From Actinomyces qiguomingii (lineage in GTDB: Bacteria; Actinomycetota; Actinomycetes; Actinomycetales; Actinomycetaceae): 64,000 bases of DNA. The notes under the pieces were generated by a model, which saw nothing but the letters and a program-made list of their open reading frames with translations, did not search any database and had not been told where the DNA came from. Location of the stretch: assembly GCF_004102025.1 (NCBI RefSeq), contig NZ_CP025228.1:372001-436000 (forward strand), read 5' to 3'. Below are positions 17,124 to 25,927 of this stretch, in pieces. Positions within the stretch are counted from its first letter, which is position 1; the number at the start of each line of letters is the position of its first letter. The translations under genes and the position numbers were made by a program.

Positions 17124-18060
17124 GTACCGGTTCGGTTGGCGCCTCAGACGGCATCTGCCACGATTACCGTATGCGCATCGAATCGCTCGGCTCGCTTACC
17201 GAGGCGGCGCTTGCCACAGCCGCTGACGGGGCCGCCTACGGGCGCGGCCCGGGCCTGGTGGACGCGGTCGGCGAACTTCGAATCGCTGACGGCGCCCGGG
17301 CGGCGGCGCCCGCACGACTTCACAACACCACCCGCCTGCGCAAGCAGCTGGAGAGGAACATTGACGACTCCAGCGGCGTGGCAGTCGATGTCTGCCAGCG
17401 TGCCGTGAGGCTCTACGCCCGCGCCTGCTGCGCGAGCCCGCCCGCGCCGGGCAAGCTTGGGCGCTAGCTGGCTAAGTTCCGCCTGGAATCCTCCGGGTGG
17501 CCCTCGCTCACCCTGGCGGAGTTCCTGCCGGTGCTGGGGAACGATGGCCTGAACGTCTGCCGGCGTGCGGCGGCCAAGGCGGAGGCGGCAGCCGAGACCG
17601 AGGGGAGGAGCCCGGACTTTGAGCTGAAGCAGATGCTGCTGGAGCTAGCCGATCACGACGGCGACGTCGACCGCGCCGTCCAGCTGCTGAGCCTGGGCGA
17701 GCACGCCGAGTACGGGGCGATCGTCGAGCGGCTGCTTGCTGCGGGTCGCCGTCGGGAGGCAATGGCCTACCTGGACCGGGCGGTCGACGAGGGGTGCGTG
17801 TCCATGAGCAACCTGGACTACTGACGCAGGCGAGGTGGCGGGTACTGGATTGATCTGCTGCGTGCGGCCGAGCTGTACCGCGAGGGAGGGCGCGACGAGG
17901 ACGAGCTGGACATGGTTCGCGCCCTGTTCCGTCGTGCGCCCGCGCCGGAGATGCTCGACGTACTCACCACGGTCGGTGGCTGGACGGGCCGGGAGGATGC
18001 GGAGCGGGATGAGGTGCTGGCCGCGGCTGCCGACGGCGTGGCAGGGGCGGGGCGACGGAG
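17120..18060 (+). pseudogene. Broken DUF6880/SWIM-associated-like gene with two in-frame stop codons
   Basis: One reading frame carries related protein sequence through two stops, TAG at 17465-17467 and TGA at 17822-17824, with no frame change. Segment 1 has MRIESLGSLTEAALATAA and LERNIDDSSGVAVDVCQRAV. Segment 2 has LLELADHDGDVDRAVQLLSL and YGAIVERLLAAGRRREAMAYL. Segment 3 has YWIDLLRAAELYREGGRDED and TTVGGWTGREDAERDEVLAA. The helical-repeat pattern (GDVDRAVxLL, YGAIVxRLxxAGR) resembles DUF6880 and SWIM-finger-linked proteins; I assign this tentatively. Each segment alone is too short to be a complete member. It begins overlapping the FitB/VapC stop. Confidence 0.7.
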
Positions 18061-18966
18061 TCTAATGATGCGGCTTCGGAGGGAAGCCGCGTGGCGGGCT
18101 GCCGCGCGTGGCTCGTCGATCGGCGCGAGCGGTTCCGGCGTCGCCCACCGTCCGCTAGGAGCCCGACCGGGTCGGGCTGTGAAGGCGGTCCGGCGATCGG
18201 AGTGCTTCCCGCATCGCCTCGACGGTAACTCTTCATTACTTTTAAGTAGTCTCACGCCCGGCGTTAGAGCGAGTAAGAGTGGCTCCGGCCGGCGTCGCAG
18301 AACACCGCGACGACGCCGAAAGCGAGATGGGGCAGGAGCTCTTGGGCTCTTAATTGCTCTTCCAGTTTGGAGTTGTGTTGGCGGGGGCTGGTGTGCGGCC
18401 GGTGCCGGGGCGCCCGGCGCGGGCCGTTGGGTTGTGAGGCGGGGGTGGCGGTCATTGGTGCCCGGGGCCGTCTACTACGCCGGTTAGGGCTTTAGTACGC
18501 CGGTTAGGTGTCTGTTGAAGGGCTCCGGAGCCTTCAGCACAGGTCTAACAGGCGTAGTAAACACCGAAGGGGCGTACCCAACACACTCTGCTGCCCCGCA
18601 GCCTCAGCACCGGCAGACCGTGGCGTCGCGGAGACCCGCACCGTCAATCGCCACACCCCCAAGCCGGAAGAACCTGGTTGGCCAGAGGGTCCGGTCAACA
18701 CCGTCGTGCACCTGTTCTACGGCGTCGGTGGGGATCCCGTGCGGGTTGAGTCTTTCCGAACCGGATCGAGATTACCAGTCCGGGCAGGTTCCCGGGTCTG
18801 GTGAATCCCGCTGATCCGGCCTCGATCAGCCGGGATCCCCGGGCCACCCGGAGGGCGGTCAATAGCGGGTCGGGCCGCATATAAGGCAGCATGAGGCCCT
18901 CCGACGCCCTCCGGGCGCGCCTGTCCTGCTGGCGTCCCTGAGAGTCCAATACCTGAGAGGAAGAAC
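18061..18966 (+). other. Gene-free stretch of about 900 bp containing one nested-hairpin repeat
   Basis: No convincing coding region. The left part is the decaying tail of the DUF6880-like pseudogene. An AT-rich patch (TTCATTACTTTTAAGTAG) lies near 18230-18250. The nested-hairpin repeat copy 1 occupies 18470-18582. The right part holds the promoter region of the alpha/beta hydrolase, ending in a GAGAGGAAG ribosome site. Short frames here have no recognisable features. Confidence 0.6.
18470..18582 (+). repeat. Nested-hairpin repeat family B, copy 1
   Basis: The left part has two TACGCCGGTTAG modules. The outer arm TACGCCGGTTAG is matched by CTAACAGGCGTA, and the inner arm GAAGGGCTC is matched by GAGCCTTC with a short loop. 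It is followed by ACACCGAAGGGGCGTACCCA. The same architecture recurs at 25718 and 42855, with base changes in the arms and loops. Confidence 0.88.
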
Positions 18967-19812
18967 GTGCCACACATCGTTGCGCAAGACGGAACCCGCC
19001 TCTACTACGAGGATCGGTCGGCCAAGGAATCGGGCGCGGCGGAGGAGACGCTCCTGGTGATCCACGGCCTGGGCTCCTCTCACTACGACCTGGCGGAGTT
19101 CATCGACGACCTGAATCAGGACTACCGGGTGGTCTTCTACGACCAGCGCGGGCACGCCGATTCCGACCGCGCCCGCATGCACCTGAACGTGCGCACCCTC
19201 GGGCAGGACCTGAACGACGTCGTCGAGCAGCTCGGCTTGGACGGCGTCACGGCCGTCGGCCACTCCATGGGGGCGGCGGCCATCTTCAGCTATGTGGGCC
19301 AGTATGGAACCGGGCGCCTGCGGCGCATCGTCGCGGCGGACATGTCGCCGTACCTGCGCAACGACGGCTGGAAGGGCGGCATCGGCAGAGGCGAGTGGAC
19401 CGATGAGGACTTCCACCGCGATCTGGACCGCCTGTTCGACGACGGCGGCTACGGTTCGTGGTACATAGCCAAGACGCTCATGAACCCGAAGCTGCAGAAC
19501 CTGCCGGCCGACCAGGAGGAAGAGGCCATTGAGGCGATGCGTGAGTCGGTTGACCCGCTGGCCTTCGCCGCTCTGTGGTACTCGCTGTTCCGCACCGACC
19601 AGCGCCCGGTGATGGACCGGATCGACGTGCCCTTCCTGTACCTGATGCCCGAGATCCCGCTGTACTCGACGGTGAACACCGATTACATACGCGCCCACGT
19701 CACCGGCGGCTTCACCCTGGCCGACGACTTCCCCGACACCACGCACCTGATCCTGTCGGAGGCGCCTCACGAGGCGGCGGCCCGCGTGCGGGCCTTCGTG
19801 GTGGGCGACTAG
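18967..19812 (+). CDS. Alpha/beta hydrolase-fold protein
   Basis: Cytosolic hydrolase of 281 residues. The oxyanion region (LLVIHGLGSSHYDLAEF), the strand/turn VVFYDQRGHADSD and the nucleophile elbow GHSMGAAA (Ser) are clear. Late acid and histidine residues lie in the last 60 residues (TDYIRAHV, DTTHLILSEAPHE). The fold covers esterases, epoxide hydrolases, haloperoxidases and others, so no substrate can be assigned. The GTG start is supported by GAGAGGAAG. It stands alone between repeat copy 1 and the higA-like gene. Confidence 0.85.
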   Translation: MPHIVAQDGTRLYYEDRSAKESGAAEETLLVIHGLGSSHYDLAEFIDDLNQDYRVVFYDQRGHADSDRARMHLNVRTLGQDLNDVVEQLGLDGVTAVGHSMGAAAIFSYVGQYGTGRLRRIVAADMSPYLRNDGWKGGIGRGEWTDEDFHRDLDRLFDDGGYGSWYIAKTLMNPKLQNLPADQEEEAIEAMRESVDPLAFAALWYSLFRTDQRPVMDRIDVPFLYLMPEIPLYSTVNTDYIRAHVTGGFTLADDFPDTTHLILSEAPHEAAARVRAFVVGD

Positions 19813-19991
19813 CGGCGCGCGTGAATGCGGCTTCGCGGGGAACTCGCGCGTTGTGAGGCGCCGCGGAGAGCGAAGGCCCGAGGAGCCGCGGTAGGGCGCG
19901 CCCCAGCCGGGCGTCTTGGAACGTCGCGCGCAGGTGGTCGCGCCGACGTTACTTGGTCGAGACGGATCGGTAGACCTTCGCCTTGCCGGGA

Positions 19992-20273
19992 CTACGCCGC
20001 GGTGGTGATAGTGATACGACCGCCCAGGGCGCGGACCACCCGGGCGACCGTTTGGAAGGACGGATTGCCAGTGTCGGATAGGGATTTGTACAGGGACTCG
20101 CGTCCGACGCCGACCTGCTCCGCTATCCCGCTCATACCCTTGGCGCGGGCGATATCGCCGAGGGCTGCTTGAAGCAGCTTGGGATCGTCCTGCGCTGCGG
20201 CCTCGTTCAGGTAGGCGATGATCGCGTCGTCATCGTCCAGGTAGTCGGCCGCGTCCCGGCGTATGAGGCTCAT
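19992..20273 (-). CDS. HigA-like addiction-module antidote with helix-turn-helix
   Basis: A 93-residue DNA-binding antitoxin. DPxDYL-like opening (RRDAADYLDDDDAIIAYLNE), then LLQAALGDIARAKGMSGIAE and the helix-turn-helix GVGRESLYKSLSDTGNPSFQ identify the HigA2/addiction-module antidote family. In such modules the toxin gene comes first and overlaps the antitoxin start; here only a toxin remnant remains upstream, overlapping by ATGA. The antitoxin itself looks intact and may act as an orphan repressor. Confidence 0.88.
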   Translation of the reverse strand: MSLIRRDAADYLDDDDAIIAYLNEAAAQDDPKLLQAALGDIARAKGMSGIAEQVGVGRESLYKSLSDTGNPSFQTVARVVRALGGRITITTAA

Positions 20274-20419
20274 GTCCAGTCTCCTGTTCTCCTGAGGTCC
20301 TCGAGTATCGTGCGTGCCTTGCTGATGTCGGCGCGTTGGCTTCCTTTGCTGCCCCCGAGGAGCAGATCGTATCCTCTGGGATACGGTATGTCATGTCGTC
20401 GCCTCCTTTCGAATCGCAT
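20270..20419 (-). pseudogene. HigB-like toxin remnant (C-terminal third)
   Basis: On the minus strand a frame ending in the TGA that overlaps the higA start encodes RGYDLLLGGSKGSQRADISK followed by ARTILEDLRRTGDW. This matches the carboxy terminus of RelE/HigB-like toxins (LLLxGGDKSTQxxDIxxA). Only about 49 codons are open back to an ATG at 20419, and the upstream half of the expected 100-residue toxin is missing or unrecognisable. It is probably inactive. Confidence 0.7.
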
Positions 20420-20583
20420 CGCGGCCACAGTAGGCCTCGCCTCTGACATAAATTAGGTCGGAATCGCTGTTGCGCTCGTGCTGAGTCGCCCGAAGGGAGA
20501 TCCGTCGGCGTGGCTCCGAGGAGCTGGAGATCTGGCTGGGGAACTATCGGCGAGCACGGTAGCGCCGCCCCGGTGCCTGGTAC

Positions 20584-23085
20584 TCATTCGGCCCCGCGCA
20601 CGCCTTCCAGCAGGGGACTGGCCTGGCCGGACCAGGAGATGGCCAGTTGGTCGCGGGCGCGCGTGGCGGCCACGTACAGCAGTGAGCGCTCGCGCAGCAG
20701 CGCATCATCGTGATCGGCCTCGGAGTACTCCTGCTCCCGCAGGGACCGGGGGATCGCCTCCACGGACACGTCGAAGAGCAGCACCTTGCGGAACTCCAGG
20801 CCCTTGGCGCGGTGCATGGTCATAACCACCGGCCGGCCCCGGCCGACCGCCTCACGCTCCACGGGGCGTACCTCCACACCCCGGTGCGCCAGTCCGGTGA
20901 CGACGTTGTCCCGCTGGTAGCGGTCGCGCACCAGGATGGCGATGGACTCCGGGGCGCCCGCCCCCGAGTAGCGGTCCTCCTCGAGCCACAGGTTCAGCAG
21001 TGCCGCGGCATCATCGAGTTCGGCGGCATGATCCTTGGCGTGTAGCAGCAGCGGGTCGGGCCCGGAGCGCGGGGACACATAGTGGTGCTGCTCCGCCTGG
21101 CCCTCCAGGTCTTCGAACGTGCCGCGTTCCAGGATCTCGAAGGCCAGATCCAGGTTCTGCCGGGTGGTGCGGTAGTTGCGCGTCAGCCGTCGCGACCTGC
21201 CCCGCACCTGGATGCCGTAGTGGCTGAGCGTGATCTTCTTGCCGTAGATCCGCTGGTGTGAGTCCTCCGCCAGGAACAGGTCATCGGGCCCGGGCTCGAC
21301 CAGCGCGCGCAGCAGCTGCAGGTGGGCCGGCGTGAGGTCCTGCGCCTCATCCACCAGCACATGGTGGTACGGCCGGGGCACTCCGCGCTCCGCCTGCGCG
21401 TCCAGCCAGGCGGCGGCCAGCGCCAACAGCTCGGCGAAGGAGGCGACGCCGAGTTCGGCACTGCGGTCCCGATACTTCTCGATCACGCTCCACACGGCCG
21501 CGCGCTTGCGCCGGTCCAGCGCCACGCCTCGGCCCGGCCGCCGGATGCGCAAGTACTGCTGGAGCGTGGTCACTCGCTGCGGCAGCACTACCAGTTCGTA
21601 CTCCGATTCCAAGAAGTCCTTGGAGCGCAGGTTCTCCGGCAGGTCATCGCCAATGAGGGTCAGGGCGTCATCCCAAAGGTTCTTCCGGGTCACGGCCAGC
21701 ACGTTCGTGCGCCGCCTGCCGAGCACCTGCGCGGCGGTGTCGGCGATGGCCGCACCGGCCCGCTGGAGGATCGCCCGGGCCACCTTGTCCAGTCCGCTGA
21801 CCATCAGGCCGGGCTGTCCCACCTGCTCGGTGAAGTTGAGCGACGGCTCGAGCTCCGCGACCTGCCGACGCAGGTCGTCGGCCAGGTTGCGCGTGTAGGT
21901 GGTCAGCAGGATGTGCGGCTCCTGCCCGGCTGCGGCGTCACGCCTGGCCAACTCGACGGTACGGTGCACGGCGACGACGGTCTTACCCGTCCCGGCACCG
22001 CCGGAGATACGCATCGGTCCGTTCGGGCGACTGTCCACCAGTGCTCGCTGTTGCGGGTGGAGGAAGACCTGCCACTGGGCGAAGGTGAGTCCGTCGATGG
22101 CACGGCGCAGGTCCTCATCGTTCTCGATCCAGGTGAAGGAGGAGCGGGCGGCGCGCGTGCGCAGTCCCTCGATGAGCTCCGAGTCGGAGGAGTCGGCGGC
22201 CACCTGCTCCGGGCGGCGCAACTGGAAGTCGTCGCGGACGTCATCGATTGTGGAGCCCGTGGCCAGGGCGAGCAGCGCCTCCCCCTGCCAGGGCACCTCC
22301 GCGGTGGTGGCCAGGTCCAGCAGCTGGGATTCGCGGCTGGCTGCCAGCGCGGCGGCGGCGAGGGCGACGTCGATGCCGAGCTCGTCGCGCAGCACCTCAA
22401 TGCTCAGGCCCTGCGGCCAGGTGGGGGCAGCATCGCGGCTGGCGACGACGACGGCGTCCTCCAGGACCGTCGCCGCGGCATCGGGGGCAGGCGCAGTGGC
22501 GGCCCCCGTTCCTGCGGCGGCCCCGGCTCCCGCCACCTGACCGCCCTGCACCGCCCCCGGGGCCGGGTGCGCAGGCGATCCCGACGCCGCGGCGGAAGCG
22601 GCGTCCTGACGCGCCTGGGCGTTGGCGGCCTGGAGGCGGGCGGCCTCGCGCGCGATCTCCGCGGCCTCACGCTGGGCGGCATCCAGCTTGGCCTGCGCCT
22701 CCCGCCGGGCCTGCTCGACGGCGTCGGCCCCCTGTGCGATGGCGTCCTGAATCCGGGTCACCTCGGTGGTGCCGTTGGCGGGGTTGATGCGGACGGTGAC
22801 GGATTCGGCAATCTTGATCGCATCGTCGTGTGGCCAGATGCCGTGGAAGACGTAGACGGGCTCGGCATCCGCGTTCAGCTCAAACAGCACCGCCCGGTAG
22901 AAGCGGGTCACCCGGGCCGTACGCACGCGCCGGTCCCGAGCATTCCGGATGGGCTCCACATGCAGACCGGCGCTGGTGGCGCCGTCGGCGAGCTTGTTCA
23001 GGAACGGGCCGATCTTGGCCTGCAGTGACGGATCCTTGGCGGTCGCATCCTTGACCTTGCTGCTCGGCCAGACGATTGCGGGCAT
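20584..23085 (-). CDS. UvrD/Rep-like superfamily 1 helicase with RelE-like N-terminal region
   Basis: An 833-residue DNA helicase. The first 95 residues (FLNKLADGATSAGLHVEPI, VRTARVTRFYRAVLFELN, YVFHGIWPHDDAIKIAE) look like a RelE/ParE-type fold. An Ala/Gln-rich coiled-coil linker of about 120 residues follows. The helicase part has Walker A GGAGTGKT near residue 362, Walker B LVDEAQDLTPAH near 577, RNYRTTRQN and the late motifs TMHRAKGLEFRKV and LYVAATRARDQL. It lies directly downstream of the remains of a large DEAD/DEAH helicase, with a 1-nt gap, so the two formed one operon. DNA repair or phage defence are both possible; the context favours defence but this is inference. Confidence 0.85.
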   Translation of the reverse strand: MPAIVWPSSKVKDATAKDPSLQAKIGPFLNKLADGATSAGLHVEPIRNARDRRVRTARVTRFYRAVLFELNADAEPVYVFHGIWPHDDAIKIAESVTVRINPANGTTEVTRIQDAIAQGADAVEQARREAQAKLDAAQREAAEIAREAARLQAANAQARQDAASAAASGSPAHPAPGAVQGGQVAGAGAAAGTGAATAPAPDAAATVLEDAVVVASRDAAPTWPQGLSIEVLRDELGIDVALAAAALAASRESQLLDLATTAEVPWQGEALLALATGSTIDDVRDDFQLRRPEQVAADSSDSELIEGLRTRAARSSFTWIENDEDLRRAIDGLTFAQWQVFLHPQQRALVDSRPNGPMRISGGAGTGKTVVAVHRTVELARRDAAAGQEPHILLTTYTRNLADDLRRQVAELEPSLNFTEQVGQPGLMVSGLDKVARAILQRAGAAIADTAAQVLGRRRTNVLAVTRKNLWDDALTLIGDDLPENLRSKDFLESEYELVVLPQRVTTLQQYLRIRRPGRGVALDRRKRAAVWSVIEKYRDRSAELGVASFAELLALAAAWLDAQAERGVPRPYHHVLVDEAQDLTPAHLQLLRALVEPGPDDLFLAEDSHQRIYGKKITLSHYGIQVRGRSRRLTRNYRTTRQNLDLAFEILERGTFEDLEGQAEQHHYVSPRSGPDPLLLHAKDHAAELDDAAALLNLWLEEDRYSGAGAPESIAILVRDRYQRDNVVTGLAHRGVEVRPVEREAVGRGRPVVMTMHRAKGLEFRKVLLFDVSVEAIPRSLREQEYSEADHDDALLRERSLLYVAATRARDQLAISWSGQASPLLEGVRGAE

Positions 23086-23086
23086 A

Positions 23087-24954
23087 TCAGTGTTCCTTCA
23101 GGAGTGCGGAGACTTCTGCGGCGGTGGAGGCGGGATCATCCCCGGCGACGACGGACCGCCAACCGGCCGCCTGCAATATTGCCACGTCGCCTTCGAGCGG
23201 CTGGTAGACGACGGCGACCCGCTGCTCCTTCCACGACAGCTCGGTCATAACGCCGTCGGCGACCTCCTGCCCTTCGCCGTCGCGGGCAATGCCGGCCCGG
23301 GCAAGGTGGGGCAACAGGGCTAGGACTTCATCAGCCATGAGCGTGGGGTCAACGGCGTCCCAGCCGAGTTCATGCATGGTTTCGACGGGGACCCCGCTGC
23401 CGCTGACGGCGGCCTCGGCGGCGGCCCGCTCCTGCAACTCGGTCAGGGCCAGGGAGGTGGTGGTGATGGTGACGGGCGCCTGCGCCAGGGCGAGCACGTT
23501 GCTGAGTCGCAACCAGGTGCGCCAGGACTCGGCGTGAACCGGAGAGGCCAGGGCCTCCTCGGAGTCGTCGAGCACGAGCGCCATGCCGGTGGTGGCGGTG
23601 CCGGTGAGCTGTATTGCCAGAGACAGGTGATCGGCCACGAATACCGAGCAGGAGGTCTGGGCGGAGGCAGTGGTCGGTTCGGGGAGCCTGTCGCCGGGGC
23701 GCAGCGCCCGCAGCGCCTCCCAGAGGGGGTCATTGTCAGGACTGGTGGCGGGCGCATACCGCATGGCGGCGCCCCCGGCCAGGGGCAGGTGACGGGTGGC
23801 GCCGAGGATGAGCGGGCTCCAGACGGAGTCGGCCAGGGCGCTGAGGGCCGTGCCGGTGGGGCCTTGGCCGTCGGCGTCGTCCAGCAGCATGGTCACCAGC
23901 AGCTCCATGGGGCCGCCGCGCCAGGCGGTCAGGGCCTGCTCCGTGACGGCGCCCGCACGGGTGGGGCGCGGCATCCCGGTGCGCAACTGGGTGACGGCGG
24001 GATCGTCGAGCCAGGTGGGCTCCCATGCGTCCGTCAGGTCCTCAAAGCCCAGGGAGATGACCCGGTAGCCGTGTGCGCGCAGACGGGCCCGCTTGGCGGC
24101 GTCGTCGGCGAGCCGGTTATGGGACAGGCTGGCGTGGTAGCCGCGGCCGTCGGTGTAGACGGCGATGGGGGAGCGCCCCAACGGCCGCTGGCAGGTGAAG
24201 TCGGGGCGGGTGCCGTGAGCGTCGAGCTGCGGCCGAATGCGCCAACGACCACCGTCCAGGTCGAGCGCGGGCGCGCCGGAGGGGCTGGCCACGGTGGTCA
24301 CATTCACGGTCTTGCTCAGTCGCCGCGCCAGCACGGTGCGGAAGCTAGCCTCCAGGGGACTCTCGCCGACGCCGGCGTGCACGGCCTCATCGGTCACCGC
24401 CCAGGTGGGTACGTGCGGGTCGAGGTCGGTGAACAGCTCCTCCTCATCCATGGCCAGCAGTTGCCGCAGCGCGTGCAGTGCGGCAGCGCGGGTCACCCCG
24501 GCGGATGTCGCGTGGGGCTGCAGGCAGCGGTGGCACATGGCGGCGTCCTCACCGCGGCACGGGCATTCCTCCAGGTGCCGGCCGGTGGTGACGATCAGCT
24601 CCCACAGTCGTTCGGGGCCGTCGAAGTCCGTCAGGTAGCCGGTGCCGGTGGTGACGATGGTCGGCTCGGGGCGGTGACTGCCCTTGGTGGTCAGGCGCCA
24701 ATATGCGTCTTCCTGGTGCCGGTAGGGGCGAGCCCGGGGTCCCAGTCGAGGGCGTCGGAGCGGGCGCTCGCGGGCAGGTACGGCAGGCGCAGCCGCACGT
24801 AGGGGCCGACGAAGATGCCCTGCTCGGGGTCCTGGAGGAAGTCGGCGAGGGTCCGCCGCGGCTCCGCGTCCGTGAGTGCGAAGTTGGTGGAGAGGTAGTC
24901 GACGATGGAGCGGCGGATGCGTTCGGCCTGGAGGCTGGGCAGGAGGAGGGACAT
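23087..24954 (-). pseudogene. Collapsed DEAD/DEAH helicase gene (frameshift plus large internal deletion)
   Basis: The 5' part encodes MSLLLPSLQAERIRRSIVDY and GIFVGPYVRLRLPYLP, the start of a very large actinobacterial helicase family. At about 24735 the frame shifts by one base: after LAP the other frame continues YRHQEDAYWRLTTKGSHRPE and TIVTTGTG. There, inside Walker A, the sequence jumps to YLTDFDGPERLWELIVTTGR and the cysteine cluster CPCRGEDAAMCHRC, which belong near the carboxy terminus. The remaining 480 codons stay open to 23087 and include an endonuclease-like stretch (RPDFTCQ, AVYTDGRGYHASLSHNRL, RLRAHGYRVISLGFEDL). All helicase motifs after Walker A are gone; the 3' frame might still be translated from 24538. 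Confidence 0.78.
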
Positions 24955-25182
24955 GGGTCAGCCTTGTGGGCCGTAGGGGCGGGGGAGGCGGCTGGGCCCG
25001 GCGTTGGGGGTGAGACGGTGTGCCCCGGGCGGGGTGGTAGAACGCGACGGCGTACCCGGCGGGAGATGCGGCTCACAGGGGCGAGGGTACCGCAGGGGCG
25101 GGTATGAGGCGTCGGCATGGGCGGAGGCTGGTGTTGATGAGCAACATGTACATTTTGAGCGTTATTGCACATACTGAGCATC

Positions 25183-25443
25183 ATGACCGAAATCAGTGTA
25201 TCCGCCGCGCGCAGCAGGCTCGCTGACGTCATTGACGACGCCCGCGTGCACCATGCGCCCGTCTTCCTCACCCGCCGGGGCCGTCGCGTTGCGGCGGTCA
25301 TCGATGCGGAGGACCTTGAGCGCCTGACCGAGGCCGCGGAGGACCTTGAGGACATCAAGGCGGCCGAAGCGGCTCGTGCGGAGGTTGCCGAGCACGGCAC
25401 CATTCCCTGGGATGAGGTCAAGGCGGACCTCGGGCTGGCATGA
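25183..25443 (+). CDS. Phd/YefM-family antitoxin
   Basis: An 86-residue antitoxin: MTEISVSAARSRLADVIDDA is the Phd/YefM opening, with HAPVFLTRRGRRVAAVIDAE and a helical carboxy-terminal toxin-binding tail. The start ATG 25183 is the one that begins the conserved domain. The upstream region (TACATTTTGAGCGTTATTGC) is AT-rich and contains TGAGC half-sites that could form the operator. It overlaps the toxin gene by ATGA. Confidence 0.92.
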   Translation: MTEISVSAARSRLADVIDDARVHHAPVFLTRRGRRVAAVIDAEDLERLTEAAEDLEDIKAAEAARAEVAEHGTIPWDEVKADLGLA

Positions 25444-25697
25444 CGTACCGGATCGAGTTCAGCCCCGCAGCCGCGCGCCAGCTGCGCAAGCTGGACGGCC
25501 GAGCTCGGCTCCGGGTTCAGGCGGTGGTTGAGCTGCTGGCGCAGGAGCCTCGTCCCTCTGGGGCCAAGAAGCTGGTCGGAGGGCGGGGCGAGTGGCGCGT
25601 GCGCAGCGGCGACTACCGCATTGTCTACGAGGTCCACGATGGTGTGCTGCTGGTGCTGGTGCTCGCCGTTGAGCTCGAGCGGCTCGGCAAGCGTTGA
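25440..25697 (+). CDS. RelE-family mRNA interferase toxin
   Basis: An 85-residue RelE toxin: MTYRIEFSPAAARQLRKLDG, then GAKKLVGGRGEWRVRSGDYR and IVYEVHDGVLLVLVLAVELE give the complete family pattern, including the basic core (K, R, R) and the YRI strand. Length is normal, so it appears intact. It is coupled to the Phd/YefM antitoxin by a 4-nt overlap. A nested-hairpin repeat begins 20 bp after the stop. Confidence 0.92.
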   Translation: MTYRIEFSPAAARQLRKLDGRARLRVQAVVELLAQEPRPSGAKKLVGGRGEWRVRSGDYRIVYEVHDGVLLVLVLAVELERLGKR

Positions 25698-25717
25698 GCG
25701 TGGCGGGCGCCGGGATC

Positions 25718-25830
25718 GTCTACTACGCCGGTTCGGTGTTTGCTGAAGGGCTCTGGACCCTTCAGCAGAGGTCTAACTGGCGTAGTAGACGCCGAAGAGG
25801 CGTACCCAACGGCGAATCGGCGTAGTAGAC
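25718..25830 (+). repeat. Nested-hairpin repeat family B, copy 2
   Basis: The clearest copy. Outer arms GTCTACTACGCCGGTT (25718-25733) and AACTGGCGTAGTAGAC (25775-25790) pair over 16 bp with one G-U. Inner arms TGCTGAAGGG (25741-25750) and CCCTTCAGCA (25758-25767) pair perfectly over 10 bp. GCCGAAGAGGCGTACCCAAC follows, then a third GGCGTAGTAGAC at 25819-25830. It lies between the RelE stop and a truncated ImmA/IrrE gene. Confidence 0.92.
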
Positions 25831-25927
25831 CGCGCGGTCGCGGGGACAAGGAACCGACGCCCACGTCGCCAACCACCACACCCGCCATCACGACGAGCCC
25901 CTAACCGCGTGGATCGAGTCAGCGGGC

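Noticed and set aside
17120..18060. Programmed readthrough or selenocysteine at the TAG and TGA codons
   Set aside because: The two stops are of different types, no SECIS-like structure or enzyme active-site context is visible, and the sequence after them drifts as in a pseudogene.
25718..25830. Nested-hairpin repeats as integron attC sites
   Set aside because: GTTAGGT and GTCTAAC match the GTTRRRY and RYYYAAC cores, but in the reverse order to attC, the elements are not at cassette borders, and no integrase gene is present.
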